A stretch of DNA of 8,796 nucleotides from positions 1 to 8,796 of the forward strand of contig JAAYWU010000234.1 in assembly GCA_012516295.1 (NCBI GenBank), read 5' to 3'. Made by a program: the position numbers and the translations under genes. The notes under the pieces were generated by a model that saw only the letters and a list, made by a program, of their open reading frames with translations, did no database searches and had not been told where the DNA came from. Source of the DNA: Clostridiales bacterium. GTDB lineage: Bacteria; Bacillota; Clostridia; Oscillospirales; Acutalibacteraceae. Positions 1 to 6,574 of this stretch are shown one piece after another; the first letter of the stretch is position 1, and each line of letters starts with the position of its first letter.

Positions 1-1
1 C

Positions 2-490
2 CGTATTGTTGCTTGGCTCGACCCGTTTTCCAATGCGAGCAAGGCGATTATGGAGGACACCTGGCAAACGCGCCAATCGCTTTACGCCATCGGTTCCGGC
101 GGCCTGCTCGGCCTTGGGCTGGGGCAGTCCAGACAAAAATATCTTTACCTTCCCGAGCCGCAGAACGATTTTATTTTTGCCATTGTCTGTGAGGAACTGG
201 GTTTCATCGGCGCGCTGATTATTATCATCCTGTTTGCAATGCTTGTCTGGCGCGGAATCAACATTTCGCTCAAGGCAAAGGATAAGTTTGGCATGCTTCT
301 TGGAATCGGCCTGGTTGTACAGGTCGGATTGCAGGTTGTTTTAAATATCGCCGTTGTGACCAATACCATTCCGAATACCGGAATCAGCCTGCCGTTTTTC
401 AGTTACGGGGGTACTTCGCTGGTTCTGTTGCTTGCGGAAATGGGCATTGTGCTTTCCATCTCACGAACGTCGGCGATCGAAAAGACTTAG
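2..490 (+). CDS. ftsW: FtsW/SpoVE-type SEDS lipid II polymerase, C-terminal part (5' end outside window)
   Basis: This is the last 162 codons of a SEDS-family membrane glycosyltransferase, which polymerises lipid II into glycan strands at the septum together with a class B PBP. The frame is open to the window edge, so the gene begins upstream. Family hallmarks are visible: a QSLYAIGSGG...GLGLGQSRQKYLYLPEP stretch at about 110-160, an NDFIFAI..EELGFIG block, and the SEDS signature LPFFSYGGTS near 391-419. At least three hydrophobic segments follow the extracytoplasmic loop. The stop is TAG at 488-490, and murG begins 61 bp later. The position directly before murG is where clostridia and bacilli keep ftsW or its sporulation paralogue spoVE. 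The fragment alone does not separate the two, so the symbol is provisional while the family assignment is firm. Confidence 0.9.
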   Translation, partial: RIVAWLDPFSNASKAIMEDTWQTRQSLYAIGSGGLLGLGLGQSRQKYLYLPEPQNDFIFAIVCEELGFIGALIIIILFAMLVWRGINISLKAKDKFGMLLGIGLVVQVGLQVVLNIAVVTNTIPNTGISLPFFSYGGTSLVLLLAEMGIVLSISRTSAIEKT

Positions 491-551
491 CTTCGTTGAA
501 GGCTTTCTATGATAAGCAAGTCCTGGCGACGGAGGTAAAAGGGGATTTATC

Positions 552-1673
552 ATGAGAATTTTATTTGCAGGCGGCGGCACCGCGGGGCATATTAACCCGG
601 CGCTCGCCATTGCGGGCTATGTGCGCGAAAAGGAACCGGATGCACAAATCCTTTACATCGGGGCAAAGGGCGGTATGGAGGAACGTTTGGTCCCCGCCGC
701 TGGCTTTGATTTTAAAAGCATAACCATCTCCGGTTTTCAGCGCAAGCTCAACCTGAAAAATGTGAAAAGAAATATCGGAACGCTTGTTCATGTTGTTACA
801 TCCAGCATAGAAGCACGGAAAATGATCCGAGATTTTCAGCCGGATATCTGCATAGGCACCGGCGGCTACGTTGCCGGACCGGTTCTGCGCGAAGCAATGA
901 AGATGAAGATACCGGCGCTTATCCATGAACAAAACGCCTATCCGGGCATTACCAATAAGATGCTTTCCAAGCATGCGGATAAAACCATGCTCGCCGTTGC
1001 GGATGCACAAAAATTTCTTGCCCCTTCGGCGAAATGCGTGTTAACCGGGAATCCGGTGCGCCAGGCGGTTATCCGCGCGGACCGTGAAGCGTGCCGCAAG
1101 GCGCTTGGCCTGGACGACCGGCCGCTGATTCTTTCCTTCGGCGGAAGCCAGGGCGCGCGCAAAATCAACGAGGCGGTTGCCGAACTGTTGGTGAAAAGCG
1201 CCAAGACCGGCCGTTTCCAGCATATTCACGGGTACGGCCAGTGGGGAGGCTGGTTCCCCGATTTACTGAAGGAGAAAGGCGTAAACCTTTCGGAACATCC
1301 CGATATAGATGTTCGGGAATATATTCATAATATGCCGGAATGCCTTGCCGCGGCCGACTTGGTTATCTGCCGCGCAGGCGCGATTACCTTGAGCGAATTG
1401 CAGGCCCAGGGAAAGGCTTCAATCTTGATTCCGTCGCCCAATGTCGCGGAAAATCATCAGTATCACAACGCAATGGCAATGGTTGACCGCCACGCGGCGG
1501 CAATCCTTGAGGAAAAAGACCTTACCGGAGCGGCTCTTTGCAAATTGGTCGACGAGCTGTTCAAAAATCCGGACACAATTCAGTCGCTTGGAAAAAATGC
1601 CCGCGCAATGGCAATTCTGGATGCCAATCAGCGGATTTATAAAATTATTAAAGAGGTGCTGGCAGGGATCTGA
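552..1673 (+). CDS. murG: MurG, UDP-GlcNAc:undecaprenyl-PP-MurNAc-pentapeptide GlcNAc transferase
   Basis: MurG transfers GlcNAc from UDP-GlcNAc onto lipid I to make lipid II, on the cytoplasmic face of the membrane. The 373-residue length is normal for this GT-B (GT28) family. Visible motifs are the N-terminal glycine-rich loop GGGTAGH (residues 7-13), GTGGYVAGP (102-110), HEQN (125-128), LTGNPVR (164-170), GGSQGA (197-202), and the UDP-GlcNAc site RAGAITLSE (274-282), followed by an ENHQYHNA block with Gln303 (300-307). The ATG start places the glycine loop at the usual distance. A purine-rich stretch at 531-544 (GGAGG and AGGGG) offers ribosome binding; the AGGGG at 540-544 has the better spacing. 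The gene lies between ftsW and murA and has no promoter or terminator of its own that I can see, consistent with operon transcription. Confidence 0.97.
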   Translation: MRILFAGGGTAGHINPALAIAGYVREKEPDAQILYIGAKGGMEERLVPAAGFDFKSITISGFQRKLNLKNVKRNIGTLVHVVTSSIEARKMIRDFQPDICIGTGGYVAGPVLREAMKMKIPALIHEQNAYPGITNKMLSKHADKTMLAVADAQKFLAPSAKCVLTGNPVRQAVIRADREACRKALGLDDRPLILSFGGSQGARKINEAVAELLVKSAKTGRFQHIHGYGQWGGWFPDLLKEKGVNLSEHPDIDVREYIHNMPECLAAADLVICRAGAITLSELQAQGKASILIPSPNVAENHQYHNAMAMVDRHAAAILEEKDLTGAALCKLVDELFKNPDTIQSLGKNARAMAILDANQRIYKIIKEVLAGI

Positions 1674-1737
1674 CAAAGCAATCACCGCAATGCCGGAAAC
1701 CGCATAGTATAGCATTAGACTATGTGGGGGTGTTGCT

Positions 1738-2991
1738 ATGTCAGAACTTTTTATACAGGGACCAAACAAACTCTCAGGGGAAATTTGTATTCACGGTGCC
1801 AAAAATAGCACATTACCGCTTATGGCGGCCTCATTGCTCTGTGACAGCGAATGCATACTACATAATTGTCCTGTTTTGTCGGATGTTGATACATCTTTGA
1901 AAATTTTACGCTATCTAGGGTGCAAGGTACAGCGTTCTGGGAACGATGTCGCGATTGATCCGTCGAGCGCGGATCAATGCGGAATCCCGGACAGCTTAAT
2001 GCGCGAAATGCGTTCTTCGATTATTTTTTTGGGTGCGATTGTAAGCCGCATGGGTAAAGCCGAGCTTTCCTTCCCCGGCGGCTGTGAGCTGGGGCCGCGG
2101 CCAATCGACCTCCATCTTCTGGCTCTAAGGAAGATGGGCGTCATTATTGAGGAGGATCACGGGTGCCTGAAATGCAGCGCGCCGGACGGCGTAAAGGGCG
2201 CCTGTATCAATCTTTCTTTCCCGAGTGTTGGCGCAACGGAAAATATTATAATCGCAGCCAGCCGCGCAAAGGGAACGACCGTCATTACCAATGCGGCGCG
2301 TGAGCCGGAAATTTGGGATTTAGCCGATTTCCTCAACTCGTGCGGCGCCAAAATTTATGGGGCGGGCGAAAGCACCGTTGTGATAGAAGGCGTAAAATCC
2401 CTGAGCGGCTGCGAACATAGAGTGATTCCGGACCGTATTGCCGCGTCCACCTTTTTAGCCGCCGCCGCAATAACCGGCAGCACGCTTACGGTTTCCCAAA
2501 TCATACCGGAACACATCGCTCCGGTCATTCCAATCCTTGAGGAAAGCGGCTGCCATTTTGATATATCGAAAAACAGTATGAAAATTACTGCGCCGAAACG
2601 GCTCGGAAGAGTCAAGAGCGTTCGCACGATGCCCTATCCCGGTTTTCCAACCGACGCGCAGGCGCCGGTTATGGCGATGACCACGCTGTCAAATGGACCA
2701 AGCGTTTTTATAGAGACAATCTTTGAAAGCCGATATAAACATGTCGGCGAGCTGCTGCGCCTGGGGGCAAACATTAAGGTCGAGGGGCGCGTGGCAATTG
2801 TGGAAGGGGTCAGCCGTCTTTCCGGAGCATCGGTGGAGGCTGCCGATCTGCGCGGGGGCGCCGCTCTTGTTGTTGCGGGGCTTGCGGCGCAGGGAGTAAC
2901 ACAGATTAGCGGTTTAAAGCATCTTGACCGTGGATATGAAAGTTTGGAAAAGAGTCTGGCTTCGCTGGGAGCAGATATTAAAAGAATCTAG
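1738..2991 (+). CDS. murA: MurA, UDP-N-acetylglucosamine 1-carboxyvinyltransferase
   Basis: MurA transfers enolpyruvate from PEP to UDP-GlcNAc, the committed cytoplasmic step of peptidoglycan synthesis and the target of fosfomycin. The 417-residue length is typical. Key residues are present: Lys22-Asn23 in GAKNSTLP, the catalytic cysteine Cys116 in GGCELGPRP (codon 2083-2085) with Arg121, and the catalytic aspartate Asp306 in FPTDAQAP. DLRGGAALVVAGL in the last domain is also standard. Because Cys116 is Cys rather than Asp, the enzyme is predicted to be of the fosfomycin-sensitive type. The ATG is preceded by GGGGGTG (1726-1732, 5-nt spacing), a G-rich Shine-Dalgarno. The gap to murG is 64 bp and to ftsQ 45 bp, so co-transcription is likely. 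In Bacillus subtilis the corresponding slot next to divIB is held by murB. Confidence 0.97.
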   Translation: MSELFIQGPNKLSGEICIHGAKNSTLPLMAASLLCDSECILHNCPVLSDVDTSLKILRYLGCKVQRSGNDVAIDPSSADQCGIPDSLMREMRSSIIFLGAIVSRMGKAELSFPGGCELGPRPIDLHLLALRKMGVIIEEDHGCLKCSAPDGVKGACINLSFPSVGATENIIIAASRAKGTTVITNAAREPEIWDLADFLNSCGAKIYGAGESTVVIEGVKSLSGCEHRVIPDRIAASTFLAAAAITGSTLTVSQIIPEHIAPVIPILEESGCHFDISKNSMKITAPKRLGRVKSVRTMPYPGFPTDAQAPVMAMTTLSNGPSVFIETIFESRYKHVGELLRLGANIKVEGRVAIVEGVSRLSGASVEAADLRGGAALVVAGLAAQGVTQISGLKHLDRGYESLEKSLASLGADIKRI

Positions 2992-3036
2992 GCGATATTT
3001 ATTGGGAAAGGCCTAACCCGTTACCGGAGGTTTTAA

Positions 3037-3993
3037 ATGAGCAGGAAGCGAAATAGCAGGAGGGATCCGACGCCGCGCGTATATGATAAAAAGAGCGGTG
3101 AATATCGCCCTGTGGCGGATTTGCGGGAACAAAACCCCGCAGGGCGTAACAAATATGCTACACCACAGCGCCGGTCGCAGTTGCGCAGGCGCCGAAGGCG
3201 CCGATTCCTTCTGGTTTTCTATATTCTGCTTTTTTTAACGGTTACCGTGGGGGCGGTGGTGGTTTCCTTGACCGTCCTGTTTAAAATAGATGCCATTGAA
3301 GTCACGGGAACTTCCCGTTATTCAGCAAATGCAATCGTCGAGGCGGCAGGGATAAAAAAAGGCGAAAACCTTTTTCTTGCCGATACGGAAGGGGCAGGCG
3401 CCGCGATACAGCAAAAGCTGCCCTATATCGGAACCGCGAAGGTTTCCCGCGGCCTGCCTGCAAAAATCCGCATTGAGGTTGCCGAAGTACCGGTATCCGG
3501 CGCATTGGAAAATAAGGGTAAATACATTGTGATCGGAACAAACGGAAAAGTTCTTGAGATTGCCAATCGGCTGCCTGCCAACTGCCCCATTATTAAGGGC
3601 CTGTCGCTGACAAAGGCGGAAACGGGGAAAATGATCGTCTACAAGGACAGCGCACAGCGGGATATATTTAAGAATCTGATGGCGGCGATTACAAACAACA
3701 AATTAGGCAAAATTACAGAGATTGACCTGAGCAACCCATCAAAGATTCAAATCCTCTATGATTCCCGCATTCTGATGAATCTGGGGCTGCCGTCTGATTT
3801 CGATTATAAAATCCGTTTTGCAAAAACGATTCTGGACGAGGGGAAAATTAAAGAAAATGAGCGCGGAGTCCTGAACCTTTCCGTTGCTGCAGAGGATAAT
3901 AAAAGCTTCTTTGATCCGTCCCATGCGATTTCTTCAGCGTCGTCCAGCCGGAACCCTTCCTCGGCGCCTTCCAGTACAAGCCCTGCTAAATAG
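3037..3993 (+). CDS. ftsQ: FtsQ/DivIB-type cell division protein
   Basis: This is a bitopic divisome scaffold that, with FtsL and FtsB/DivIC, recruits and regulates septal synthases. The 318-residue protein has four parts: a very basic cytoplasmic tail (residues 1-56, ending in an Arg-rich run at about 45-56), one transmembrane helix (about 57-82), a POTRA domain (about 84-152, starting FKIDAIEVTGTSRYS and including KVSRGLPAKIRIEVAE), and a beta domain to about residue 285. A low-complexity Ser/Pro tail (about 298-318) follows. GGAGG at 3026-3030 lies 6 nt before the ATG. FtsQ and DivIB are the same family; DivIB is the Gram-positive name. The extracellular domain diverges, as is usual, so the call rests on architecture plus position between murA and ftsZ. 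Confidence 0.93.
   Translation: MSRKRNSRRDPTPRVYDKKSGEYRPVADLREQNPAGRNKYATPQRRSQLRRRRRRRFLLVFYILLFLTVTVGAVVVSLTVLFKIDAIEVTGTSRYSANAIVEAAGIKKGENLFLADTEGAGAAIQQKLPYIGTAKVSRGLPAKIRIEVAEVPVSGALENKGKYIVIGTNGKVLEIANRLPANCPIIKGLSLTKAETGKMIVYKDSAQRDIFKNLMAAITNNKLGKITEIDLSNPSKIQILYDSRILMNLGLPSDFDYKIRFAKTILDEGKIKENERGVLNLSVAAEDNKSFFDPSHAISSASSSRNPSSAPSSTSPAK
3187..3204 (+). repeat. Perfect 9-bp tandem duplication inside ftsQ
   Basis: The unit AGGCGCCGA occurs twice in direct succession (3187-3195 and 3196-3204) and encodes Arg-Arg-Arg twice, just before the transmembrane helix. Because each unit contains the palindrome GGCGCC, the two copies (3188-3193 and 3197-3202) can also fold into a 6-bp all-GC hairpin with a GAA loop. 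The repeat keeps the reading frame. Whether it varies between strains or affects translation cannot be told from one sequence. Confidence 0.8.
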
Positions 3994-4055
3994 CCCGGTA
4001 TTTGCGTATAAACATATAATTCTGGATTATAATATTGTAATAAGATAGAATTTTA

Positions 4056-4084
4056 TTGAAATTAAATGCAATACGTGATAAATT
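4056..4084 (+). promoter_or_regulatory. Candidate sigma-A-like promoter in the AT-rich ftsZ leader
   Basis: The 173-bp gap between ftsQ and ftsZ (3994-4166) is markedly AT-rich against the coding sequence around it. The best-spaced element pair is TTGAAA (4056-4061) and TAAATT (4079-4084) with a 17-bp spacer. Three perfect TATAAT hexamers also occur at 4015-4020, 4028-4033 and 4104-4109, but none has a convincing -35 at normal spacing; the nearest is TTGCGT 4002-4007, 20 bp before 4028. A 10-bp palindrome, ATTCATGAAT, lies at 4127-4136. I infer that ftsZ has at least one promoter here in addition to read-through from the upstream operon. The exact one is uncertain. Confidence 0.4.
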
Positions 4085-4150
4085 ATTAGTATATAGTTTA
4101 AATTATAATTTTCGTGGATGGAAATCATTCATGAATTTTAGACGTATAGT

Positions 4151-4157
4151 AAAGGGG
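4151..4157 (+). promoter_or_regulatory. ftsZ ribosome binding site that decides the start
   Basis: AAAGGGG lies 9 nt before the ATG at 4167. The other in-frame candidates are an ATG at 4158, directly abutting this site and so too close, and a TTG at 4056, which has no ribosome binding site and would translate the AT-rich promoter-like leader. The site therefore supports 4167 as the start. Confidence 0.75.
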
Positions 4158-4166
4158 ATGCAGCAC

Positions 4167-5261
4167 ATGGCTATCGAAATAGAAAATGACTTTGACAACA
4201 TCGTGCAAATTAAAGTAATCGGTGTAGGCGGGGGCGGCGGAAACGCAATTGACCGCATGGTCACCATGGGTGTGAAGGGTGTTGAGTTTATCAGTGTAAA
4301 TACCGATAAACAGGCGCTTTACCGTTCCAAGGCTACGCAGAAAATACAGATCGGTGAAAAGGTGACCCATGGAAAAGGCGCCGGTTCAAAGCCGGAAATA
4401 GGCCAGAAAGCAGCGGACGAAAGCCGCGAGGCAATCGCAGCCGCTATCCGGGGCAGCGACATGGTATTCATCACAGCGGGAATGGGCGGCGGTACGGGTA
4501 CCGGTGCGGCGCCGATTGTTGCTTCCATTGCGCGCGATATGGGTGTGCTTACAGTTGGCATTGTTACAAAGCCGTTTGATTTTGAAGGCCGCCGCCGCAT
4601 GGAACAGGCTGAAAGCGGTATTGCCGCTTTGCGCGAGCATGTGGATTCCCTTGTTGTCATCCCGAATGAACGCCTGAAGCTGGTAAGCGAACAGCGCATC
4701 ACCCTTCTTAACGCGTTTTCCATAGCCGATGATGTTCTGCGCCAGGGCGTTCAGAGTATTTCCGATCTGATTAAGCTTCCCGGTTTGGTCAACTTGGACT
4801 TTGCGGACGTAACTGCCGTTATGAAGGACGCCGGGTATGCCCATATGGGTGTTGGCAGGGCTTCCGGCAAGGATAAGGCGGAAGCAGCCGCAAACATGGC
4901 GATTTCCAGCCCGCTTCTTGAAACCGCAATCAACGGTGCGAAGGGCGTCATCATCAATATTACATCATCGCCCGATATCGGTCTTGATGAAATCGAAACT
5001 GCTTCCTCCATGATCGCCGAGCAGGCGCATCAGGATGCGAATATCATTTGGGGTGCTGCGTTCGACGAGAACATGGATGACGAAATGAGCGTCACGGTGA
5101 TCGCGACCGGCTTCTCAACAGTCAATGATACGTCCGCTTTAAATGGGGACAAGCCTCAGGAAAGCGTTAAACGCGAGGACCCTGTAAAAGAGGCGGCGCA
5201 GGAAAGCTCGATTGACGACGAGGACTTTACCGACATCATGTCCATATTCAACCGGAAATAA
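4167..5261 (+). CDS. ftsZ: FtsZ, tubulin-like cell division GTPase
   Basis: FtsZ polymerises with GTP into the Z-ring at the future septum and recruits the divisome. With the ATG at 4167 the protein has 364 residues, normal for the family. It shows the nucleotide-binding loop [12 protein letters not shown] (20-31), VNTDKQAL (44-51), the tubulin signature [12 protein letters not shown] (105-116), and the T7 synergy loop NLDFADV (209-215) with catalytic Asp211 and Asp214. The C-terminal GTPase-activating domain runs to about residue 316, followed by a charged linker (about 320-348). The tail ends acidic-then-basic, [15 protein letters not shown], without the usual Pro of the conserved I-P-x-F-L-R type peptide. 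An in-frame TTG upstream would add 37 unrelated, AT-rich-encoded residues and is rejected as start. ftsA, the usual neighbour, is absent between ftsQ and ftsZ. A terminator follows 19 bp after the stop. Confidence 0.97.
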   Translation: MAIEIENDFDNIVQIKVIGVGGGGGNAIDRMVTMGVKGVEFISVNTDKQALYRSKATQKIQIGEKVTHGKGAGSKPEIGQKAADESREAIAAAIRGSDMVFITAGMGGGTGTGAAPIVASIARDMGVLTVGIVTKPFDFEGRRRMEQAESGIAALREHVDSLVVIPNERLKLVSEQRITLLNAFSIADDVLRQGVQSISDLIKLPGLVNLDFADVTAVMKDAGYAHMGVGRASGKDKAEAAANMAISSPLLETAINGAKGVIINITSSPDIGLDEIETASSMIAEQAHQDANIIWGAAFDENMDDEMSVTVIATGFSTVNDTSALNGDKPQESVKREDPVKEAAQESSIDDEDFTDIMSIFNRK

Positions 5262-5280
5262 CATACATAATTCTTGAATC

Positions 5281-5315
5281 AAAGGCGAATGCATTTTTGT
5301 GTATCCGCCTTTTTT
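5281..5315 (+). terminator. Intrinsic terminator of the dcw cluster/ftsZ
   Basis: AAAGGCG (5281-5287) pairs with CGCCTTT (5306-5312). The stem can extend inward past one mismatch to include AATGCA/TGTATC-type pairing, and it runs into a T tract (5310-5315). It sits 19 bp after the ftsZ stop, so transcripts from the division cluster probably end here. Confidence 0.88.
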
Positions 5316-5443
5316 GAATACCTACAAAAGCTTGTTAAGGCTGAGAAGTTCGAATGGAAATCCTCTAATTCGTCCAAATATCGCCTTAAACGCCTTCTTG
5401 GCGCGAATTTATAGAAATATTGCTCAAAATACCCTTCATACTC
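5316..5443. other. Intergenic DNA between ftsZ terminator and corA promoter, no gene recognised
   Basis: This is the unexplained part of the 306-bp gap between ftsZ and corA (5262-5567). A 63-codon frame (5299-5490) crosses it but begins inside the ftsZ terminator, has no ribosome binding site and shows no recognisable protein family, so I do not annotate it. The segment contains a spaced inverted repeat TTAAGGC (5335-5341)/GCCTTAA (5383-5389) and a short CGCC-TTCTT-GGCG hairpin (5391-5403). Neither is followed by a T tract. I see no RNA gene or mobile element. Confidence 0.6.
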
Positions 5444-5471
5444 TTGTAATCTCGTTATTTTGTGTTATAAT
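5444..5471 (+). promoter_or_regulatory. Sigma-A-like promoter of corA with extended -10
   Basis: TTGTAA (5444-5449) and a perfect TATAAT (5466-5471) are separated by 16 bp, with a TGT extended -10 element at 5463-5465. Transcription would start near 5478, giving a leader of about 90 nt before the corA ATG. It lies downstream of the ftsZ terminator, so corA is an independent unit. Confidence 0.75.
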
Positions 5472-5509
5472 AACGTTTGGGCAAATTTGATTATATTGGG
5501 GGTGGCATT

Positions 5510-5623
5510 GTGAAACCTGACCCTTTCAGTCGACGATATCAAAAACATAATAAAGGAGACGAGCGCAATGCTATCCTATTACAAGACGATCGACGGCCAT
5601 ATTACGCCGATTCCTTCCTGTGA
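5510..5623 (+). CDS. Possible short upstream ORF (leader peptide) overlapping corA start
   Basis: A GTG at 5510 is preceded by GGGGGTG (5498-5504) with 5-nt spacing, the same Shine-Dalgarno sequence and spacing that precede murA in this window. It opens a 37-codon frame ending at TGA 5621-5623, one frame away from corA and overlapping its first 56 nt. The peptide is rich in Arg, Asp and Tyr, with early prolines (VKPDPF at its start). I recognise no family. It might be a translated leader controlling corA expression or simply a chance frame. Overlap with the corA ribosome binding site at 5553-5558 means its translation could affect corA initiation. That is inference. Confidence 0.25.
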   Translation: MKPDPFSRRYQKHNKGDERNAILLQDDRRPYYADSFL

Positions 5624-6491
5624 ACCTGGATGCTGGATTAACTGCGTGGCGCCGGACGATGCGGAGATTAACAGCCTTATTTCGGATTTCAATATTGAAC
5701 CGGATTTCTTTCGGGCTGCAATGGACGAAGAAGAATCTTCGCATATTGACCGCGAAGACAACAGCACTCTGATTATTATTGATATTCCGGTTGTTGAAAA
5801 AGCAGGGAAAAACATCACCTACTCGACGATGCCGGTGGGTATTATTATCACGGAGAAAAACGTTATTACCGTTTCTACGAAGGAAAACCCGGTGATTAGT
5901 GAGTTTTCCGAGGATGTTGTCAAGGGCGTTCAAACCAATATGAAAACCCGCTTCATCCTTCACATCATGCTTCGTGTAGCGACGCGTTATCTGCAGTACT
6001 TAAAGCAGATTGATAAGATCAGCAATTTCATTGAAAAAGAGCTTCGGAAATCCATGAAGAATTCCGAACTGATTCAGCTTTTGGATATTGAAAAATCCCT
6101 TGTGTATTTTTCTTCCTCCTTAAAGGCAAACGAAATTACAATTGAGAAAATTATGCGCGGCCGCGTTGTAAAGCTTTACGAAGAAGATCAGGATTTAATC
6201 GAAGACGTTCTGATCGAGGTTAAGCAGGCAATTGAAATGTCCAGCATTTACCTGAACATTTTGTCCGGCACGATGGACGCGTTTGCTTCGATTATATCCA
6301 ATAACTTAAATATTGTAATGAAAGCCCTTGCTTCCATTACGCTGATTATTTCCATACCGACCGTTATATCCAGTATGTATGGAATGAATGTAAGCGGGCT
6401 GCCGATTGCAAACTTCTGGTTTCCGGTCAGTCTTTCCATCATCTGTATGGTAATTTCTTATTTTATTTTGAGAAAGAAAAAAATGTTTTGA
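5568..6491 (+). CDS. corA: CorA-family divalent cation (Mg2+) channel
   Basis: CorA proteins are pentameric inner-membrane channels for Mg2+ (and Co2+/Ni2+) entry, gated by cytoplasmic metal binding. The 307-residue length fits. The N-terminal alpha/beta cytoplasmic domain (about 1-125) is rich in acidic residues (for example DEEESS near 53-58 and DRED 61-64). It is followed by long helices (about 125-248) forming the stalk, then TM1 (about 252-270) ending in YGMN (271-274), the pore signature, and TM2 (about 284-302) with the basic C-terminus RKKKMF. The loop after GMN reads VSGLPIANFW and lacks the acidic MPEL-type loop of enterobacterial CorA. AAGGAG (5553-5558) lies 9 nt before the ATG. 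The gene has its own promoter. Substrate preference cannot be read from the sequence. Confidence 0.93.
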   Translation: MLSYYKTIDGHITPIPSCEPGCWINCVAPDDAEINSLISDFNIEPDFFRAAMDEEESSHIDREDNSTLIIIDIPVVEKAGKNITYSTMPVGIIITEKNVITVSTKENPVISEFSEDVVKGVQTNMKTRFILHIMLRVATRYLQYLKQIDKISNFIEKELRKSMKNSELIQLLDIEKSLVYFSSSLKANEITIEKIMRGRVVKLYEEDQDLIEDVLIEVKQAIEMSSIYLNILSGTMDAFASIISNNLNIVMKALASITLIISIPTVISSMYGMNVSGLPIANFWFPVSLSIICMVISYFILRKKKMF

Positions 6492-6516
6492 TTAAATTGC
6501 CAATATAAGGTATAAT
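6488..6516 (+). promoter_or_regulatory. Sigma-A-like promoter of the hydratase beta subunit-CDF unit
   Basis: TTGATT (6488-6493) and a perfect TATAAT (6511-6516) are separated by exactly 17 bp. The -35 overlaps the corA stop codon (6489-6491). The predicted start near 6523 lies only a few bases before a perfect hairpin (6530-6556). Confidence 0.72.
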
Positions 6517-6529
6517 AGATGAAAATGTG

Positions 6530-6556
6530 GTAGGGAACTGTAAAACAGTTCCCTAC
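6530..6556 (+). promoter_or_regulatory. Perfect 12-bp inverted repeat (5' UTR hairpin)
   Basis: GTAGGGAACTGT (6530-6541), AAA (6542-6544) and ACAGTTCCCTAC (6545-6556) form an uninterrupted 12-bp stem with a 3-nt loop. It lies between the predicted transcription start (about 6523) and the GAGGT ribosome binding site (6566-6570), ending 18 nt before the start codon at 6575. No T tract follows (CTCTGATTG), so it is not a standard terminator. Possible roles are protection of the mRNA 5' end, an operator for a dimeric regulator, or a protein-bound RNA element. None can be chosen from sequence alone. Confidence 0.8.
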
Positions 6557-6574
6557 TCTGATTGTGAGGTTAGT

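Noticed and set aside
1703..1724. Inverted repeat CATAGT/ACTATG before murA as a regulatory hairpin
   Set aside because: It has only 6 AT-rich base pairs with a 10-nt loop and no T tract, so it is too weak to distinguish from chance.
4056..4166. N-terminal extension of FtsZ from a TTG start at 4056
   Set aside because: It has no ribosome binding site, and the segment is AT-rich and promoter-like. The added residues do not resemble FtsZ, and AAAGGGG is well placed for the ATG at 4167.
4386..4844. Minus-strand frame (152 codons) opposite ftsZ
   Set aside because: It is antisense to the conserved FtsZ core, has no recognisable protein, and is best explained by codon bias in ftsZ.
5299..5490. 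63-codon frame between ftsZ and corA
   Set aside because: It starts inside the ftsZ terminator, runs through the corA promoter, lacks a ribosome binding site and has no recognisable family.
5478..5567. Magnesium riboswitch (M-box or ykoK type) in the corA leader
   Set aside because: The leader is only about 90 nt, shorter than an M-box, and I could not find its conserved helices or a terminator stem.
6530..6556. Hairpin as the corA terminator
   Set aside because: No T tract follows the stem, and a good promoter lies between corA and the hairpin, so a leader element of the next transcript is more likely.
6527..6574. N-terminal extension of the hydratase beta subunit from GTG 6527
   Set aside because: It would start about 4 nt after the predicted transcription start and be encoded by the hairpin. 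The ATG at 6575 has a ribosome binding site and fits the family N-terminus.
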